Source: Weeksellaceae bacterium
GTDB taxonomy: Bacteria; Bacteroidota; Bacteroidia; Flavobacteriales; Weeksellaceae
Direction of reading: 5' to 3'
DNA length: 64,000 bases
Assembly (NCBI GenBank): GCA_022013695.1
Contig: JAKLPS010000009.1
Span: 1 to 64,000, forward strand
Made by a program: the position numbers and the translations under genes. Below, in pieces: positions 36,781 through 45,152 of this stretch. Position 1 is the first letter of the stretch. Every line of letters starts with the position of its first letter. Below the pieces are notes generated by a model. It made no database searches. It saw only the letters and a program-made list of their open reading frames with translations, and was not told the origin of the DNA.

Positions 36781-38049
36781 ATGAATCATATTTTTATCAG
36801 ATTTTATCTGCTTCTTTTCGCCGGAATTTTCCAATTGTTTTCGTCTCAAAGTGTAACCAATGAGCTCTCAGACGGAATTTTGAAAATCAACAATAAGGAA
36901 ACGGTTGCGGTAAAAATCTTTGCTACGCAAAATACAACACTATTTTATGATGAAGCTGCAGGTCATATCCCCAATGAACTCGTCATCCTAAATGAAGATA
37001 ACATCAAGGCAGAATCTGCAGAACACCTCGCCGGCATTCAAAATATTTTGGCAACGTATCACAATAATCATTTTCAATTCTTGGACAAGGATTTCAAACC
37101 GGTGACGGCCAATTTAGATCAAAAAAATATCAGCAACTTCAAGTATCTTTTGAAATCCGACAGGGTTTTGAAACCTACCGACGAGGTAGAACTGGAAACG
37201 ACTTTCAAAATTTGGGATCCTGTGAAAGGCATTAAATTGGGACCGGTGATGCTGCATTTTTACAGTCTGATGTTCATTCTGGCTTTCGGGATTGGCTATT
37301 TCATTATGGGAAGAATTTATAAAATAGATGGTGTGGACGAGAAATATCTGGAGCCTATTTTTACTTGGACATTGATTGGAACCATTCTGGGCGCGAGATT
37401 GGGGCACGTGATTTTCTATCAGCCCGAACTTTTCAAGGAGGATTTCCTGAGTGTTTTCCTGCCCATCAGTACCAAAGGGGGTCTGCATTTCACCGGATTT
37501 TCCGGATTGGCGAGCCACGGCGCCACGATTGCTTTAATTTTTACAACTTTATATTACAGCTATAAAATCATCAGGAAAAATCCGTTTTGGGTCTATGACC
37601 GGATCGGAATTGTAGTGGCATTGGGCGGCGCCTTTGTGAGAATTGGCAATTTCTTCAACTCCGAAATTATCGGCAAACCCGTCGATCCTTCTTCTCCTTT
37701 TGCCATTCTTTTCCCTCAGCAGACTTCGGAATATGGCGTTACTGTTCCGCGGTATCCTACCCAATTATTCGAGGCATTCGGCTATTTTTGTTTGTTTGTT
37801 TTGCTTTGGATTCTCTACCGAAAAACCGACAAAAAATACCAGCAAGGCTGGCTGTTCGGATTATTTTTCATTGTTCTTTGGGCGGTACGCTTCTTTGTAG
37901 AGTTCCTGAAAGAGCCTCAAGGCGACGAGTTTATTCAATTTGCAGGGCTTAACACCGGTCAGGTTTTGAGTATTCCTTTTATGCTTGCCGGATTTGTGAT
38001 TATGGCTTATTCCAAGAACAATAGGCTTCCTAAAGAAGAAACTGTTTAA
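36781..38049 (+). CDS. lgt: Prolipoprotein diacylglyceryl transferase with N-terminal extension
   Basis: Lgt transfers diacylglycerol from phosphatidylglycerol to the lipobox Cys of prelipoproteins. The core (about residues 155-415, seven membrane helices) carries GARLGH at 204-209, His246 in SHG and the Lgt signature FVRIGNFFNSEIIGKP at 285-300. In front of it is an extra part of about 150 residues: a signal peptide (LLLFAGIFQLFSSQ) and a soluble, periplasmic-looking domain. Classical Lgt is 260-300 residues, so the extension is notable. Lipoprotein genes occur in this window (9.2, 15.0 and 26.8 kb). Confidence 0.94.
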   Translation: MNHIFIRFYLLLFAGIFQLFSSQSVTNELSDGILKINNKETVAVKIFATQNTTLFYDEAAGHIPNELVILNEDNIKAESAEHLAGIQNILATYHNNHFQFLDKDFKPVTANLDQKNISNFKYLLKSDRVLKPTDEVELETTFKIWDPVKGIKLGPVMLHFYSLMFILAFGIGYFIMGRIYKIDGVDEKYLEPIFTWTLIGTILGARLGHVIFYQPELFKEDFLSVFLPISTKGGLHFTGFSGLASHGATIALIFTTLYYSYKIIRKNPFWVYDRIGIVVALGGAFVRIGNFFNSEIIGKPVDPSSPFAILFPQQTSEYGVTVPRYPTQLFEAFGYFCLFVLLWILYRKTDKKYQQGWLFGLFFIVLWAVRFFVEFLKEPQGDEFIQFAGLNTGQVLSIPFMLAGFVIMAYSKNNRLPKEETV

Positions 38050-38056
38050 AATTAAG

Positions 38057-38080
38057 CTCCCCGATCGGGGGAGTATTTTA
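38057..38080. terminator. Perfect palindrome, terminator between convergent genes
   Basis: ctccccgatcggggag (38057-38072) is a perfect 16-bp palindrome followed by tattttattttt. It separates lgt from the convergent aldolase gene. Confidence 0.6.
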
Positions 38081-38097
38081 TTTTTGATGTAAGAAAT

Positions 38098-39129
38098 TTA
38101 CAACAGCTCAATTTCTTTGAGAAAACCTTCCACCACCTCATCAGAAGTTGCCCAAGAAGTGATCAAACGGATTGCAGAGTTATCTTCATCCATCTTTTTC
38201 CAAACATAGAAATCAAACTTTCCGGATAATTTTTCGATTTGAGAATTAATGAGAATTGGAAAAATCTGATTCGTAAAAGTGTCTGATAAAAACTGAAATC
38301 CTCTGTTCTGAAAAGCAGATTTGATCTTCATCGCCTGAACATTGGAATGCTTTGCCAGATCAAAATACAGATCATTTTTCATCAACTCCAAAAACTGAAT
38401 TCCAAGTAATCTGCCTTTTGCCAACATTGCCCCTTTTTGCTTGACTTGGAATGCGAAATCCTCTTTCAGATTGTCATTAGTAATCACAATTGCTTCGCCG
38501 AGGAGCGCGCCGTTTTTTGTTCCTCCAATGTAGAAAACGTCTGTGAAATTGGCAACATCTTCCAAAGTCAAATCATTGATTTCAGAAGTCAACGCCTGTC
38601 CCAATCTTGCGCCGTCTAGAAAAAGATAAAGATTGTTGGCTTGGCAAAATTCATACAATTCTTTCAGTTCCTGTTTCTGATAAATCGTTCCTATTTCAGT
38701 TGAATTAGAAAGGTAAACCAATTTCTGTTTCACCTGATGCGGTTTATTGGTATGCGAATCCAAAACCGATTGGATGTGTTCCGGTTTCAATTTTCCATCT
38801 GCGGTTACGATGCCGTGGATTTTGTGTCCGGTTGCTTCTATGGCGCCGGTTTCGTTGGTGAAGATGTGTCCGGTTTCTGCAGAGATAGTGCTTTCGTGCG
38901 GCCGAAGAACTGAAGAAATCACCAAAAGATTGGCTTGCGTTCCACCACTTACAAAATGAATATCAGCGTTTTGATCGTTAATTTTATTCTTGATCAATTT
39001 TCTGGCTTCTTCAGAGTAATCATCGTATCCGTAACCATTTTGCGGAGCGAGATTGGTTTTGATCAATGCTTGTAAAATATTGGGATGACAACCTTCCGAG
39101 TAATCATTTTTAAAGGAATATTTCTTCAT
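38098..39129 (-). CDS. Low-specificity L-threonine aldolase family enzyme
   Basis: A PLP enzyme of the threonine aldolase/beta-eliminating lyase group, splitting threonine or allo-threonine to glycine and acetaldehyde. The 343-residue protein has YGYDDYSEEA, the PLP phosphate segment FVSGGTQANL, Asp in DGARLGQ and the Schiff-base Lys in YIGGTKNGALLG. The ATG at 39129 is chosen because a TACCTTTG element (39154-39161) lies within the longer frame. Confidence 0.9.
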   Translation of the reverse strand: MKKYSFKNDYSEGCHPNILQALIKTNLAPQNGYGYDDYSEEARKLIKNKINDQNADIHFVSGGTQANLLVISSVLRPHESTISAETGHIFTNETGAIEATGHKIHGIVTADGKLKPEHIQSVLDSHTNKPHQVKQKLVYLSNSTEIGTIYQKQELKELYEFCQANNLYLFLDGARLGQALTSEINDLTLEDVANFTDVFYIGGTKNGALLGEAIVITNDNLKEDFAFQVKQKGAMLAKGRLLGIQFLELMKNDLYFDLAKHSNVQAMKIKSAFQNRGFQFLSDTFTNQIFPILINSQIEKLSGKFDFYVWKKMDEDNSAIRLITSWATSDEVVEGFLKEIELL

Positions 39130-39153
39130 TTTTCTTACTGCTTTTTGAAGGTT

Positions 39154-39161
39154 CAAAGGTA
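39154..39161 (-). promoter_or_regulatory. Probable -7 element of the aldolase gene
   Basis: TACCTTTG on the minus strand, 25 nt before the ATG at 39129; it rules out the start at 39156. Confidence 0.5.
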
Positions 39162-39237
39162 TTGATTTTGATTAATGACTTAAAATTAAAACGCATTAAA
39201 TTGTTAGCCAAAAATTGATTCACTTCTAACTTTTTCT

Positions 39238-39245
39238 TAATTTTG
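39238..39245 (+). promoter_or_regulatory. Promoter of the DtxR-type gene, nearly leaderless
   Basis: TAATTTTG with TTG (39215-39217) 20 nt upstream; the ATG at 39250 is only 5 nt away, so the mRNA may start at about the start codon. Confidence 0.5.
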
Positions 39246-39249
39246 AAAT

Positions 39250-39897
39250 ATGAATTCCTTAACTGAAGAAAATTACCTGAAAGCACTCTATCATCTCGTG
39301 AATGAGAATGATGAAGTCTCGGTAAATGATCTCAGCCGGCAATTGAATATCAAAATGCCATCCGTGAACAGTATGGTAAAAAAATTTGCCGATAAAAATT
39401 GGGTGCAATACGAATCGTACAAACCGATCAAACTGACCGAATCGGGAAAAAAAGAAGCTTCTATCGTCGTCCGAAAACATCGATTGACCGAAATGTTCTT
39501 GGTTGAAAAAATGGGTTTCGGATGGGAAAACGTCCACGAGATTGCTGAACAGTTGGAACACATCCACTCGGATGTCTTCTTTGATAAAATGGATGAACTC
39601 CTGAATTACCCCACGATGGATCCCCACGGCGAGCCAATCCCGGACAAAGATGGAAACGTCATTCAGCCCGATAATAAAAAACTGAGCAAATGCAAGGAAA
39701 ACCAAACCGTAGAATTAGCCTCAGTCGCAACTTCTTCAGAAGAATTCCTTAATTTTCTTAACAAAAGAAATCTCAGCCTCGGAACAAAATTAAAAATCCT
39801 GCAAATCGAAGGTTACGACCAATCGATGTTGGTGGCTTATAATGGGCGGGAAGAAAATTTTAGTAAGACGGTTTGTGAGAGATTGTTGGTGAAATAA
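39250..39897 (+). CDS. DtxR/MntR-family metal-dependent repressor
   Basis: A 215-residue regulator sensing Fe(II) or Mn(II). The N-terminal winged helix (residues 5-65) has LSRQLNIKMPSVNSMVKK; the dimerisation domain has the metal ligands in VRKHRLTEMFL, HEIAEQLEHI and HPHGEPIP-like DPHGEPIPDKDG, the standard DtxR pattern. A C-terminal FeoA/SH3-like part (about 145-215) is present, so it is a long-form member. Regulated genes are not apparent in the neighbourhood. Confidence 0.93.
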   Translation: MNSLTEENYLKALYHLVNENDEVSVNDLSRQLNIKMPSVNSMVKKFADKNWVQYESYKPIKLTESGKKEASIVVRKHRLTEMFLVEKMGFGWENVHEIAEQLEHIHSDVFFDKMDELLNYPTMDPHGEPIPDKDGNVIQPDNKKLSKCKENQTVELASVATSSEEFLNFLNKRNLSLGTKLKILQIEGYDQSMLVAYNGREENFSKTVCERLLVK

Positions 39898-39900
39898 AAA

Positions 39901-39930
39901 AAAAGAGACTCAAACCGAGTCTCTTTTACT
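39901..39930. terminator. Bidirectional terminator between dtxR-type gene and dnaJ
   Basis: aaaagagactc (39901-39911) pairs perfectly with gagtctctttt (39917-39927); A and T runs on both sides serve both convergent genes. Confidence 0.85.
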
Positions 39931-39932
39931 AT

Positions 39933-41048
39933 TTAGTTGAACATATCTTTTACTTTCTCAAAGAATGTTTTTTCTTTTCCTGTTGGTTCGGCGTTCATAT
40001 CGCCGTTTTCCACTTGCTTTTGGAAAAACTCTTTTTGTTCTTTCGTCAGTTTTTGTGGCGTCCAGACATTGATATGAACAAACATATCGCCTTTTCCACC
40101 GTAACCTTCGATGTTTGGAAGACCTTTTCCGGCTAATCTTAAGATCTTGCCAGACTGTGTTCCTTCATCCACTTTGATCTTCACTTTTCCACCAACCACG
40201 CTGATTTCCTTAGTGGTTCCCAAAGCTGCTTCCGCAAAAGAAACATACAATTCCTGATGAAGATTGTCGCCTTCACGTTTGATGGTTTTATCCACTTCCT
40301 CCTCTACCACAACCAAAAGATCGCCAGGCGTTCCGCCCAAAGGTGCATCGTTTCCTTTTCCTCTTACATTCAGTTGGATGCCATCTCTTGCACCTGCTGG
40401 GATATTGATTGTAATTTCTTCGTCTTCTTTTACTAAACCTTGTGCATTGGCTCCAGCAGGGATTTTGTCCGCTACTTTTCCCACGCCGTGGCAAGTTCCG
40501 CAGGTGGTTTGGGTCTGCATCTGGCCGAACACGGTATTCATCATTCGCACTTGGGCACCGCTGCCGCCGCAGGTAGGACAAGTTTTGGAAGTCACGCCTT
40601 TTGCTAACTTCATTTTTTTGACCTTGATGGTTTTTTGAGTTCCGCCGATCATTTCTTCGAGGTTTAATTTAATACGAACCCGCAGATTAGAACCGCGAGC
40701 CTGCTGTCTTTGCCCGCCGCCGCCAAATCCGCTGCCGAAAATGTCGCCGAACTGACTGAAAATATCTTCCATATTCATTCCGCCGCCGCCAAATCCGCCG
40801 AAGCCACCACCTCCCGCGGTGCCTCCAACTCCAGCGTGACCATATTGGTCATACCGTGCTTTCTTGTTGTCGTCGCTCAGCACTTCGTATGCTTCTGCAG
40901 CTTCTTTGAATTTGTCTTCCGCATTTTTATCGCCCGGATTTTTGTCTGGGTGATATTTGATGGCCATTTTTCGGTAGGCTTTCTTTATTTCTTCAGCACT
41001 TGCAGATTTGGTAACTTCCAAAACTTCGTAATAATCTCGCTTCGCCAT
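39933..41048 (-). CDS. dnaJ: Chaperone DnaJ with one zinc site
   Basis: A 371-residue co-chaperone of DnaK. The J domain (1-70) has HPD at 33-35, then a Gly/Phe region (75-115), a cysteine-rich part (about 140-205) and two C-terminal substrate-binding domains. Normal DnaJ has four CxxCxGxG repeats; here only two are present, CPTCGGSG (Cys157, Cys160) and CGTCHGVG (Cys183, Cys186). Repeats 1 and 4 are replaced, the fourth by IPAGANAQG. This leaves zinc site 2 and removes site 1. grpE lies 61 bp upstream. Confidence 0.95.
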   Translation of the reverse strand: MAKRDYYEVLEVTKSASAEEIKKAYRKMAIKYHPDKNPGDKNAEDKFKEAAEAYEVLSDDNKKARYDQYGHAGVGGTAGGGGFGGFGGGGMNMEDIFSQFGDIFGSGFGGGGQRQQARGSNLRVRIKLNLEEMIGGTQKTIKVKKMKLAKGVTSKTCPTCGGSGAQVRMMNTVFGQMQTQTTCGTCHGVGKVADKIPAGANAQGLVKEDEEITINIPAGARDGIQLNVRGKGNDAPLGGTPGDLLVVVEEEVDKTIKREGDNLHQELYVSFAEAALGTTKEISVVGGKVKIKVDEGTQSGKILRLAGKGLPNIEGYGGKGDMFVHINVWTPQKLTKEQKEFFQKQVENGDMNAEPTGKEKTFFEKVKDMFN

Positions 41049-41109
41049 AGTTAATTGTTAATAGTTGATAATTGATTTTTGAGATCGATTACCTATTGTC
41101 GTTTATTTT

Positions 41110-41649
41110 TTAGTTTCCTGTCACTACTTTTGCGAAACGGATCACTTTCTCGTGGAGTAAATATCCGGTCTCTACAACATCTATAATTTTACCTTTTAGA
41201 TCCTCTGATGGCGACGGGATGGACGTAATGGCTTCGTGCAAATCAACATTGAAGGTGTCTCCTTGTTCAACGTGGATGGGTTTCAAACCTTTTTCGATCA
41301 ATTTACTTTTTAATTTTTGATAGATCAGTTCTATGCCTTTCAGCTCAGACTCATTGCCGCTTTTCGAGATTTCTTTTATTGCTCTTTCGAAGTCATCTAA
41401 GATGCCAAGCATCGAGCTCATCAGATCCTGAGAAGCATAGAGGTAAAAATCATTTTTTTCCTTTTGCGTTCTCTTTTTGTAATTTTCAAATTCTGCATAG
41501 AGACGGATGTAGCGATCCTTTTCTTCTGCCAAAAGTTCTTCTGCGCTTGGTTTTTGTGACAGATTTTCCTGCTTTTCTGTTTCAGGGTTTTCCGAAGTCT
41601 GCGTGTCTTGATTAAAGTTTTCTTCGTGTATATCTTTGTTATCTTCCAT
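41110..41649 (-). CDS. grpE: Nucleotide exchange factor GrpE
   Basis: Exchanges ADP on DnaK. The 179-residue protein has an acidic disordered start, a long coiled coil (residues 40-95, with RYIRLYAEFENYKKRTQKE) and the C-terminal beta domain with GDTFNVDLHEAITSIPSP. The ATG at 41649 (MEDNKD) is chosen over 41667. It heads a grpE-dnaJ operon. Its upstream region holds two copies of tttgccaat (41685-41693, 41702-41710). Confidence 0.96.
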   Translation of the reverse strand: MEDNKDIHEENFNQDTQTSENPETEKQENLSQKPSAEELLAEEKDRYIRLYAEFENYKKRTQKEKNDFYLYASQDLMSSMLGILDDFERAIKEISKSGNESELKGIELIYQKLKSKLIEKGLKPIHVEQGDTFNVDLHEAITSIPSPSEDLKGKIIDVVETGYLLHEKVIRFAKVVTGN

Positions 41650-41684
41650 AATTGATAATTTTACCAACTATGTTTTTCAATTCC

Positions 41685-41710
41685 TTTGCCAATCGTGTTT
41701 ATTTGCCAAT
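41685..41710. repeat. Direct repeat upstream of grpE
   Basis: tttgccaat occurs at 41685-41693 and 41702-41710, 17 bp apart (attggcaaa on the grpE strand). It could be a regulator site or belong to the promoter. Confidence 0.35.
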
Positions 41711-41804
41711 TAGGCAGAGGTTAATTTTGTCTGGAGAAGGACTAATGAGCCTTTTGGACGAACTAGAGACTGTAACTTTAACATTTGATAACATAAAGTG
41801 GTTT

Positions 41805-41812
41805 TAGTTTTG
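41805..41812 (+). promoter_or_regulatory. Promoter of the DUF2807 gene at 41.8 kb
   Basis: TAGTTTTG with TTTG (41784-41787) 17 nt upstream, 37 nt before the ATG at 41849. Confidence 0.55.
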
Positions 41813-41848
41813 CACATAAGACTTTGTTATAAACCAACATTATAAATT

Positions 41849-42514
41849 ATGAAACGTATTATTATTGCTGCGTCAGCATTTCTGATTTCGCAGTTTACCT
41901 TTGCTCAGACCAAAGAAATTACCGCATTCACAGACCTTAAAGTTTTTGACAAAATACCGGTTCAACTGGTATCTTCGGATACGTACAAGGCCGAAGTCAG
42001 CGGAAAAATGGCAGATGATGTCGAATTCGTCAACACTGGAAACGAGCTCAAAGTTCGAATGAAACCAACAAAACTTCTTCAAGGCGATGACGTCAAAATC
42101 CTACTCTATTATAAAGATATTAATGACATCCAAGCCAGCCAAGGCGCAAAAATATGGTCAACAGATGTGGTAAAATCATCTAAATTGGATTTGTCTTCCA
42201 ACGAAGGTTCCAAGATCGACCTCAATGTGAGCACGGCAGTCGTTGACGGAAAAGTGAATACAGGCGCAGTTTTGAAGCTGGCCGGAAACTCAGATTCTCA
42301 GTCCATCGTTGTTAACACAGGCGGAAAATTTGATGGTAAAAGTCTCCTTACAAAAATCACGACCGTGACCACCAATGCTGGCGGAGAAGCTTATGTCAAC
42401 GCCACAGAATCGGTAACTGCTACCACGAGAGCCGGCGGTGCTATCCATATTTACGGAAAGCCAAAAACTAAAAATGATAAAAAGATTGCTGGTGGAAAAA
42501 TCACATACCACTAG
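41849..42514 (+). CDS. Head-GIN (DUF2807) secreted protein
   Basis: A 221-residue secreted protein with a signal peptide (IIIAASAFLISQFTFAQ) and no lipobox, unlike the other two DUF2807 proteins of this window. The DUF2807 part has FTDLKVFDKIPVQLVSS, a strand-rich middle and a C-terminal ladder (TTRAGGAIHIYG). Function unknown. It is divergent from grpE and has its own promoter and terminator, so it is a single-gene unit. Confidence 0.85.
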   Translation: MKRIIIAASAFLISQFTFAQTKEITAFTDLKVFDKIPVQLVSSDTYKAEVSGKMADDVEFVNTGNELKVRMKPTKLLQGDDVKILLYYKDINDIQASQGAKIWSTDVVKSSKLDLSSNEGSKIDLNVSTAVVDGKVNTGAVLKLAGNSDSQSIVVNTGGKFDGKSLLTKITTVTTNAGGEAYVNATESVTATTRAGGAIHIYGKPKTKNDKKIAGGKITYH

Positions 42515-42531
42515 GATTTAACCCAAACAGA

Positions 42532-42570
42532 AATCCCATTCGATGCCTTATTGAATGGGATTTTTTTTGC
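42532..42570 (+). terminator. Terminator after the DUF2807 gene
   Basis: aatcccattc (42532-42541) pairs perfectly with gaatgggatt (42553-42562), followed by eight T. It also lies just beyond the ligD stop on the other strand. Confidence 0.85.
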
Positions 42571-42579
42571 TTAATATCG

Positions 42580-44442
42580 TTACTTTTCTAATTTTTTGAT
42601 CGCTTTCAACATATCAATCCCTTTTCCCAAAACTGGCTTGAAGAGATCTCCTGTTTGCTCCAGACGTTCCAAAGCATTATGAATATTAAAATCGGTGGGT
42701 TTTAGTCCGGCTCCAATTTCGGACCACTCTAAAGGCATCGATACCGGCGCGCCGTCCTTGGGACGAAGGCTGTAAACGCTGGCTAAGGTTTGTCCGCGCC
42801 TATTCTGCAAATAATCCAGATAGATTTTATTCTTATCCCGCTTCTGAAGGCTGCGTTCTAAAGTGGTCAAATCGGGCAATTTCTGCTGCACGATTTGCAT
42901 TAATAAATGCCCAAAATCTTTGACCTGATCGTAGCTGTACTTTGCGCCCATCGGAATATAAATATGAATTCCGGTGCTTCCGGAGGTTTTGGGAATACCG
43001 CCGATTCCCGCCAAATCCAAAACTTCTTTCACTGCGTGAGCCGTCTCGACCACATCTTCGAAACCGTTTTTTTCCGACGGATCAAGATCCAAAACGAGAT
43101 AATCCGGAAAATCAGCTTTGGGCAAGCGGCTCGTCCAGACATTCAGTTCGATACAGCCCAGATTGTTGAGATACGCCATCGTCTCTTTATCATTGCAGAT
43201 GATATAATTGATGTACTTATCGCTACTTTCCGAAAATACTTTTTCTATTTTTATCCATTCCGGAGTCTCGTCTGCCGCATCTTTTTGATAGAAACTCAAA
43301 CCATCGATTCCGTTGGGAAATCGGTTCATAGATTGCGGACGGTCCTTCAGATGGGGCAAGATATATTTTGAAATGCTCTGGTAATAATCGATGACATCGC
43401 CTTTGGTGACCTCATCTTTCGGGAAATAAATCTTGTTTCTGTTGGTCAGTTTCAGTTCTTGTTTTCCTATTTTTTTAATGACATCGTTTTTGGATGTTCT
43501 TTTTTTGGGTTCTGATGTTTTCACGATTTCTATTTTTTCTTGATTTTCTGAATTGAATTCTACATCTTCAGGCTTCACATCATCACGAAGTCGCAGGAAA
43601 ACCGGATGACGGTAAATATGGTCTTTCGTAATTTCGGTAAATTTGATTTCTGCAACCAGCTCTGGTTTTATCCAAGTCGCTTTGGCATTGGTTTTCGGCG
43701 TAATTTTAAAAGCGGATTTATCAGTAATCAAGGGTTTCATCAGGGCGTGAAGTTCTGTAAGACTTTGGTCATCGAAGCCCGTGCCGATGTGACCACAAAA
43801 CACGATTTCTCCGTCCACATATTTACCGAGAATGAGGGATCCGAATTTGCTTCTGGAGCCTTTCGGTTCAGTAAAGCCACAGATGATGGCTTCATCGGTC
43901 TGATTATTCTTGATCTTGAGCCATTCGGAACTGCGGAGGTTTTCCTTGTAGATGCTGTCTATTTTTTTGGCCACGATTCCTTCGAGACCCATTTCGGTCG
44001 CGGCGTTGAAAAACTCTTTGCCATTTTCCAGAATATGATCGGAGAATTGGATGATTTCATTTTGAATCAGGGCATCTTTTAGTAATTCTCTCCGCTGAAG
44101 ATAGCTGAGTTCTTCGGTAGAATGACCATTGAGCCAAAGCAGATCAAACACTTGATAGATCAAAACCAGATTGGGATTGTCTCCAATCTGTTGGAGCCAT
44201 TGGAAATTGGGTTTGCCTTTATCGTCATAAGCAACAATTTCCCCGTCCAAAACCATCTCATGCTCTTGAATCTTAAGTGCTTGGGTTACTTTTTTAAATT
44301 TTTGAGAAAAGTCGAGACCATTTCGGGAATAGAGACGCATTTCTTCGTGGCGCAAGTCCGCAATGGCTCTGTATCCGTCCCATTTGATTTCGAATGCCCA
44401 TTCCGGATCGTCGAAGGCTTTATCGGTCGTCTTGCAAAGCAT
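42580..44442 (-). CDS. ligD: DNA ligase D, ligase and polymerase part
   Basis: The downstream part of a LigD for non-homologous end joining. The ATP-dependent ligase domain comes first (catalytic Lys20 in FEIKWDGYR, residues about 1-290), then the primase-polymerase domain (about 325-610, with DLDPSEKNGF and SGSTGIHIYIPMG). The polymerase-last order is that of Bacteroidetes. The frame continues without stop upstream to a run of ten A and would join the phosphoesterase part if one A were added, so this is very likely one gene with a one-base shift. Confidence 0.9.
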   Translation of the reverse strand: MLCKTTDKAFDDPEWAFEIKWDGYRAIADLRHEEMRLYSRNGLDFSQKFKKVTQALKIQEHEMVLDGEIVAYDDKGKPNFQWLQQIGDNPNLVLIYQVFDLLWLNGHSTEELSYLQRRELLKDALIQNEIIQFSDHILENGKEFFNAATEMGLEGIVAKKIDSIYKENLRSSEWLKIKNNQTDEAIICGFTEPKGSRSKFGSLILGKYVDGEIVFCGHIGTGFDDQSLTELHALMKPLITDKSAFKITPKTNAKATWIKPELVAEIKFTEITKDHIYRHPVFLRLRDDVKPEDVEFNSENQEKIEIVKTSEPKKRTSKNDVIKKIGKQELKLTNRNKIYFPKDEVTKGDVIDYYQSISKYILPHLKDRPQSMNRFPNGIDGLSFYQKDAADETPEWIKIEKVFSESSDKYINYIICNDKETMAYLNNLGCIELNVWTSRLPKADFPDYLVLDLDPSEKNGFEDVVETAHAVKEVLDLAGIGGIPKTSGSTGIHIYIPMGAKYSYDQVKDFGHLLMQIVQQKLPDLTTLERSLQKRDKNKIYLDYLQNRRGQTLASVYSLRPKDGAPVSMPLEWSEIGAGLKPTDFNIHNALERLEQTGDLFKPVLGKGIDMLKAIKKLEK

Positions 44443-44507
44443 CGGTTTTATGAATTCGGGCAGTTTTCGTTCTCCCGAAAGTGCCGGAGTATAATTTTTA
44501 AAATGCT

Positions 44508-45119
44508 TTACAATTTCGGAGGCGGCGTTTTTTTTTTACTTTCCTTTTTGTTGAGATAAGCCGTTACTTTTGAATTTTTGGAAGTATGATTTTCCGCGTC
44601 ATATTCTTCAGAAACGGCAAAATCGTCCTTATGCTTGATGAGCAACCAGGCATTATCATCTTTTGGATTTTTGATTTTTACTAAGGCAAATTCTCCTTTG
44701 AGTTTTTTGCCATGCAGGATGAATTTGAGAGAATTTTGGTGCAATTCGGCACGCATCACGAGATCATCTGTTTTTCCTTTTATCTTTTCAATCGGTTCAT
44801 AGGTTCCTTCGTCCCAGATTTCTACTTCGCCAGCACCGTAATTTCCTTCGGGGATAGATCCTTCGAAGGTTCTGTAATCGTACGGATGATCTTCCACCAT
44901 CATTGCCAAACGCTTGTCTGCAGGATTCATAGAAGGCCCTTTCGGGACGGCCCAGCTCTTCAGAACACCATCCATTTCCAAGCGAAAATCATAATGCAAT
45001 CTTGTAGCTGCGTGCCGCTGAATCACAAATTTCAGTTGCTTGCTGCTTGCTTTTTCCTTTCCGCTGGGTTCAGAAGTTTCTTCGAAATTTCTTTTTTTAT
45101 GGTAATCTTCAAGTGCCAT
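44508..45119 (-). CDS. ligD: DNA ligase D, 3'-phosphoesterase part
   Basis: The upstream part of LigD: a 203-residue phosphoesterase that trims 3' ends in end joining. Motifs include QRHAATRLHYDFRLEMDG (His and Asp ligands) and HPYDYRTFEGSIPEGNYG. It ends shortly after KKESKKK with TPPPKL and a stop (44508-44510). Adding one A to the run of ten A (44528-44537) restores KKKNAASEIV and the frame of the ligase part, with a total length near 846 residues, the normal LigD size. ku lies 33 bp upstream. Confidence 0.9.
   Translation of the reverse strand: MALEDYHKKRNFEETSEPSGKEKASSKQLKFVIQRHAATRLHYDFRLEMDGVLKSWAVPKGPSMNPADKRLAMMVEDHPYDYRTFEGSIPEGNYGAGEVEIWDEGTYEPIEKIKGKTDDLVMRAELHQNSLKFILHGKKLKGEFALVKIKNPKDDNAWLLIKHKDDFAVSEEYDAENHTSKNSKVTAYLNKKESKKKTPPPKL
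44528..44537 (-). other. Frameshift site: run of ten A in ligD
   Basis: The coding strand has ten A between the phosphoesterase and ligase frames. Eleven A would give one open frame of about 846 codons; the frame beyond is stop-free up to the ligase ATG. It may be a sequencing error, a mutation, a phase-variation site or a site of transcriptional slippage. Confidence 0.85.
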
Positions 45120-45152
45120 TTCGTAATTATTAATTGAAAATTATTAATGATT

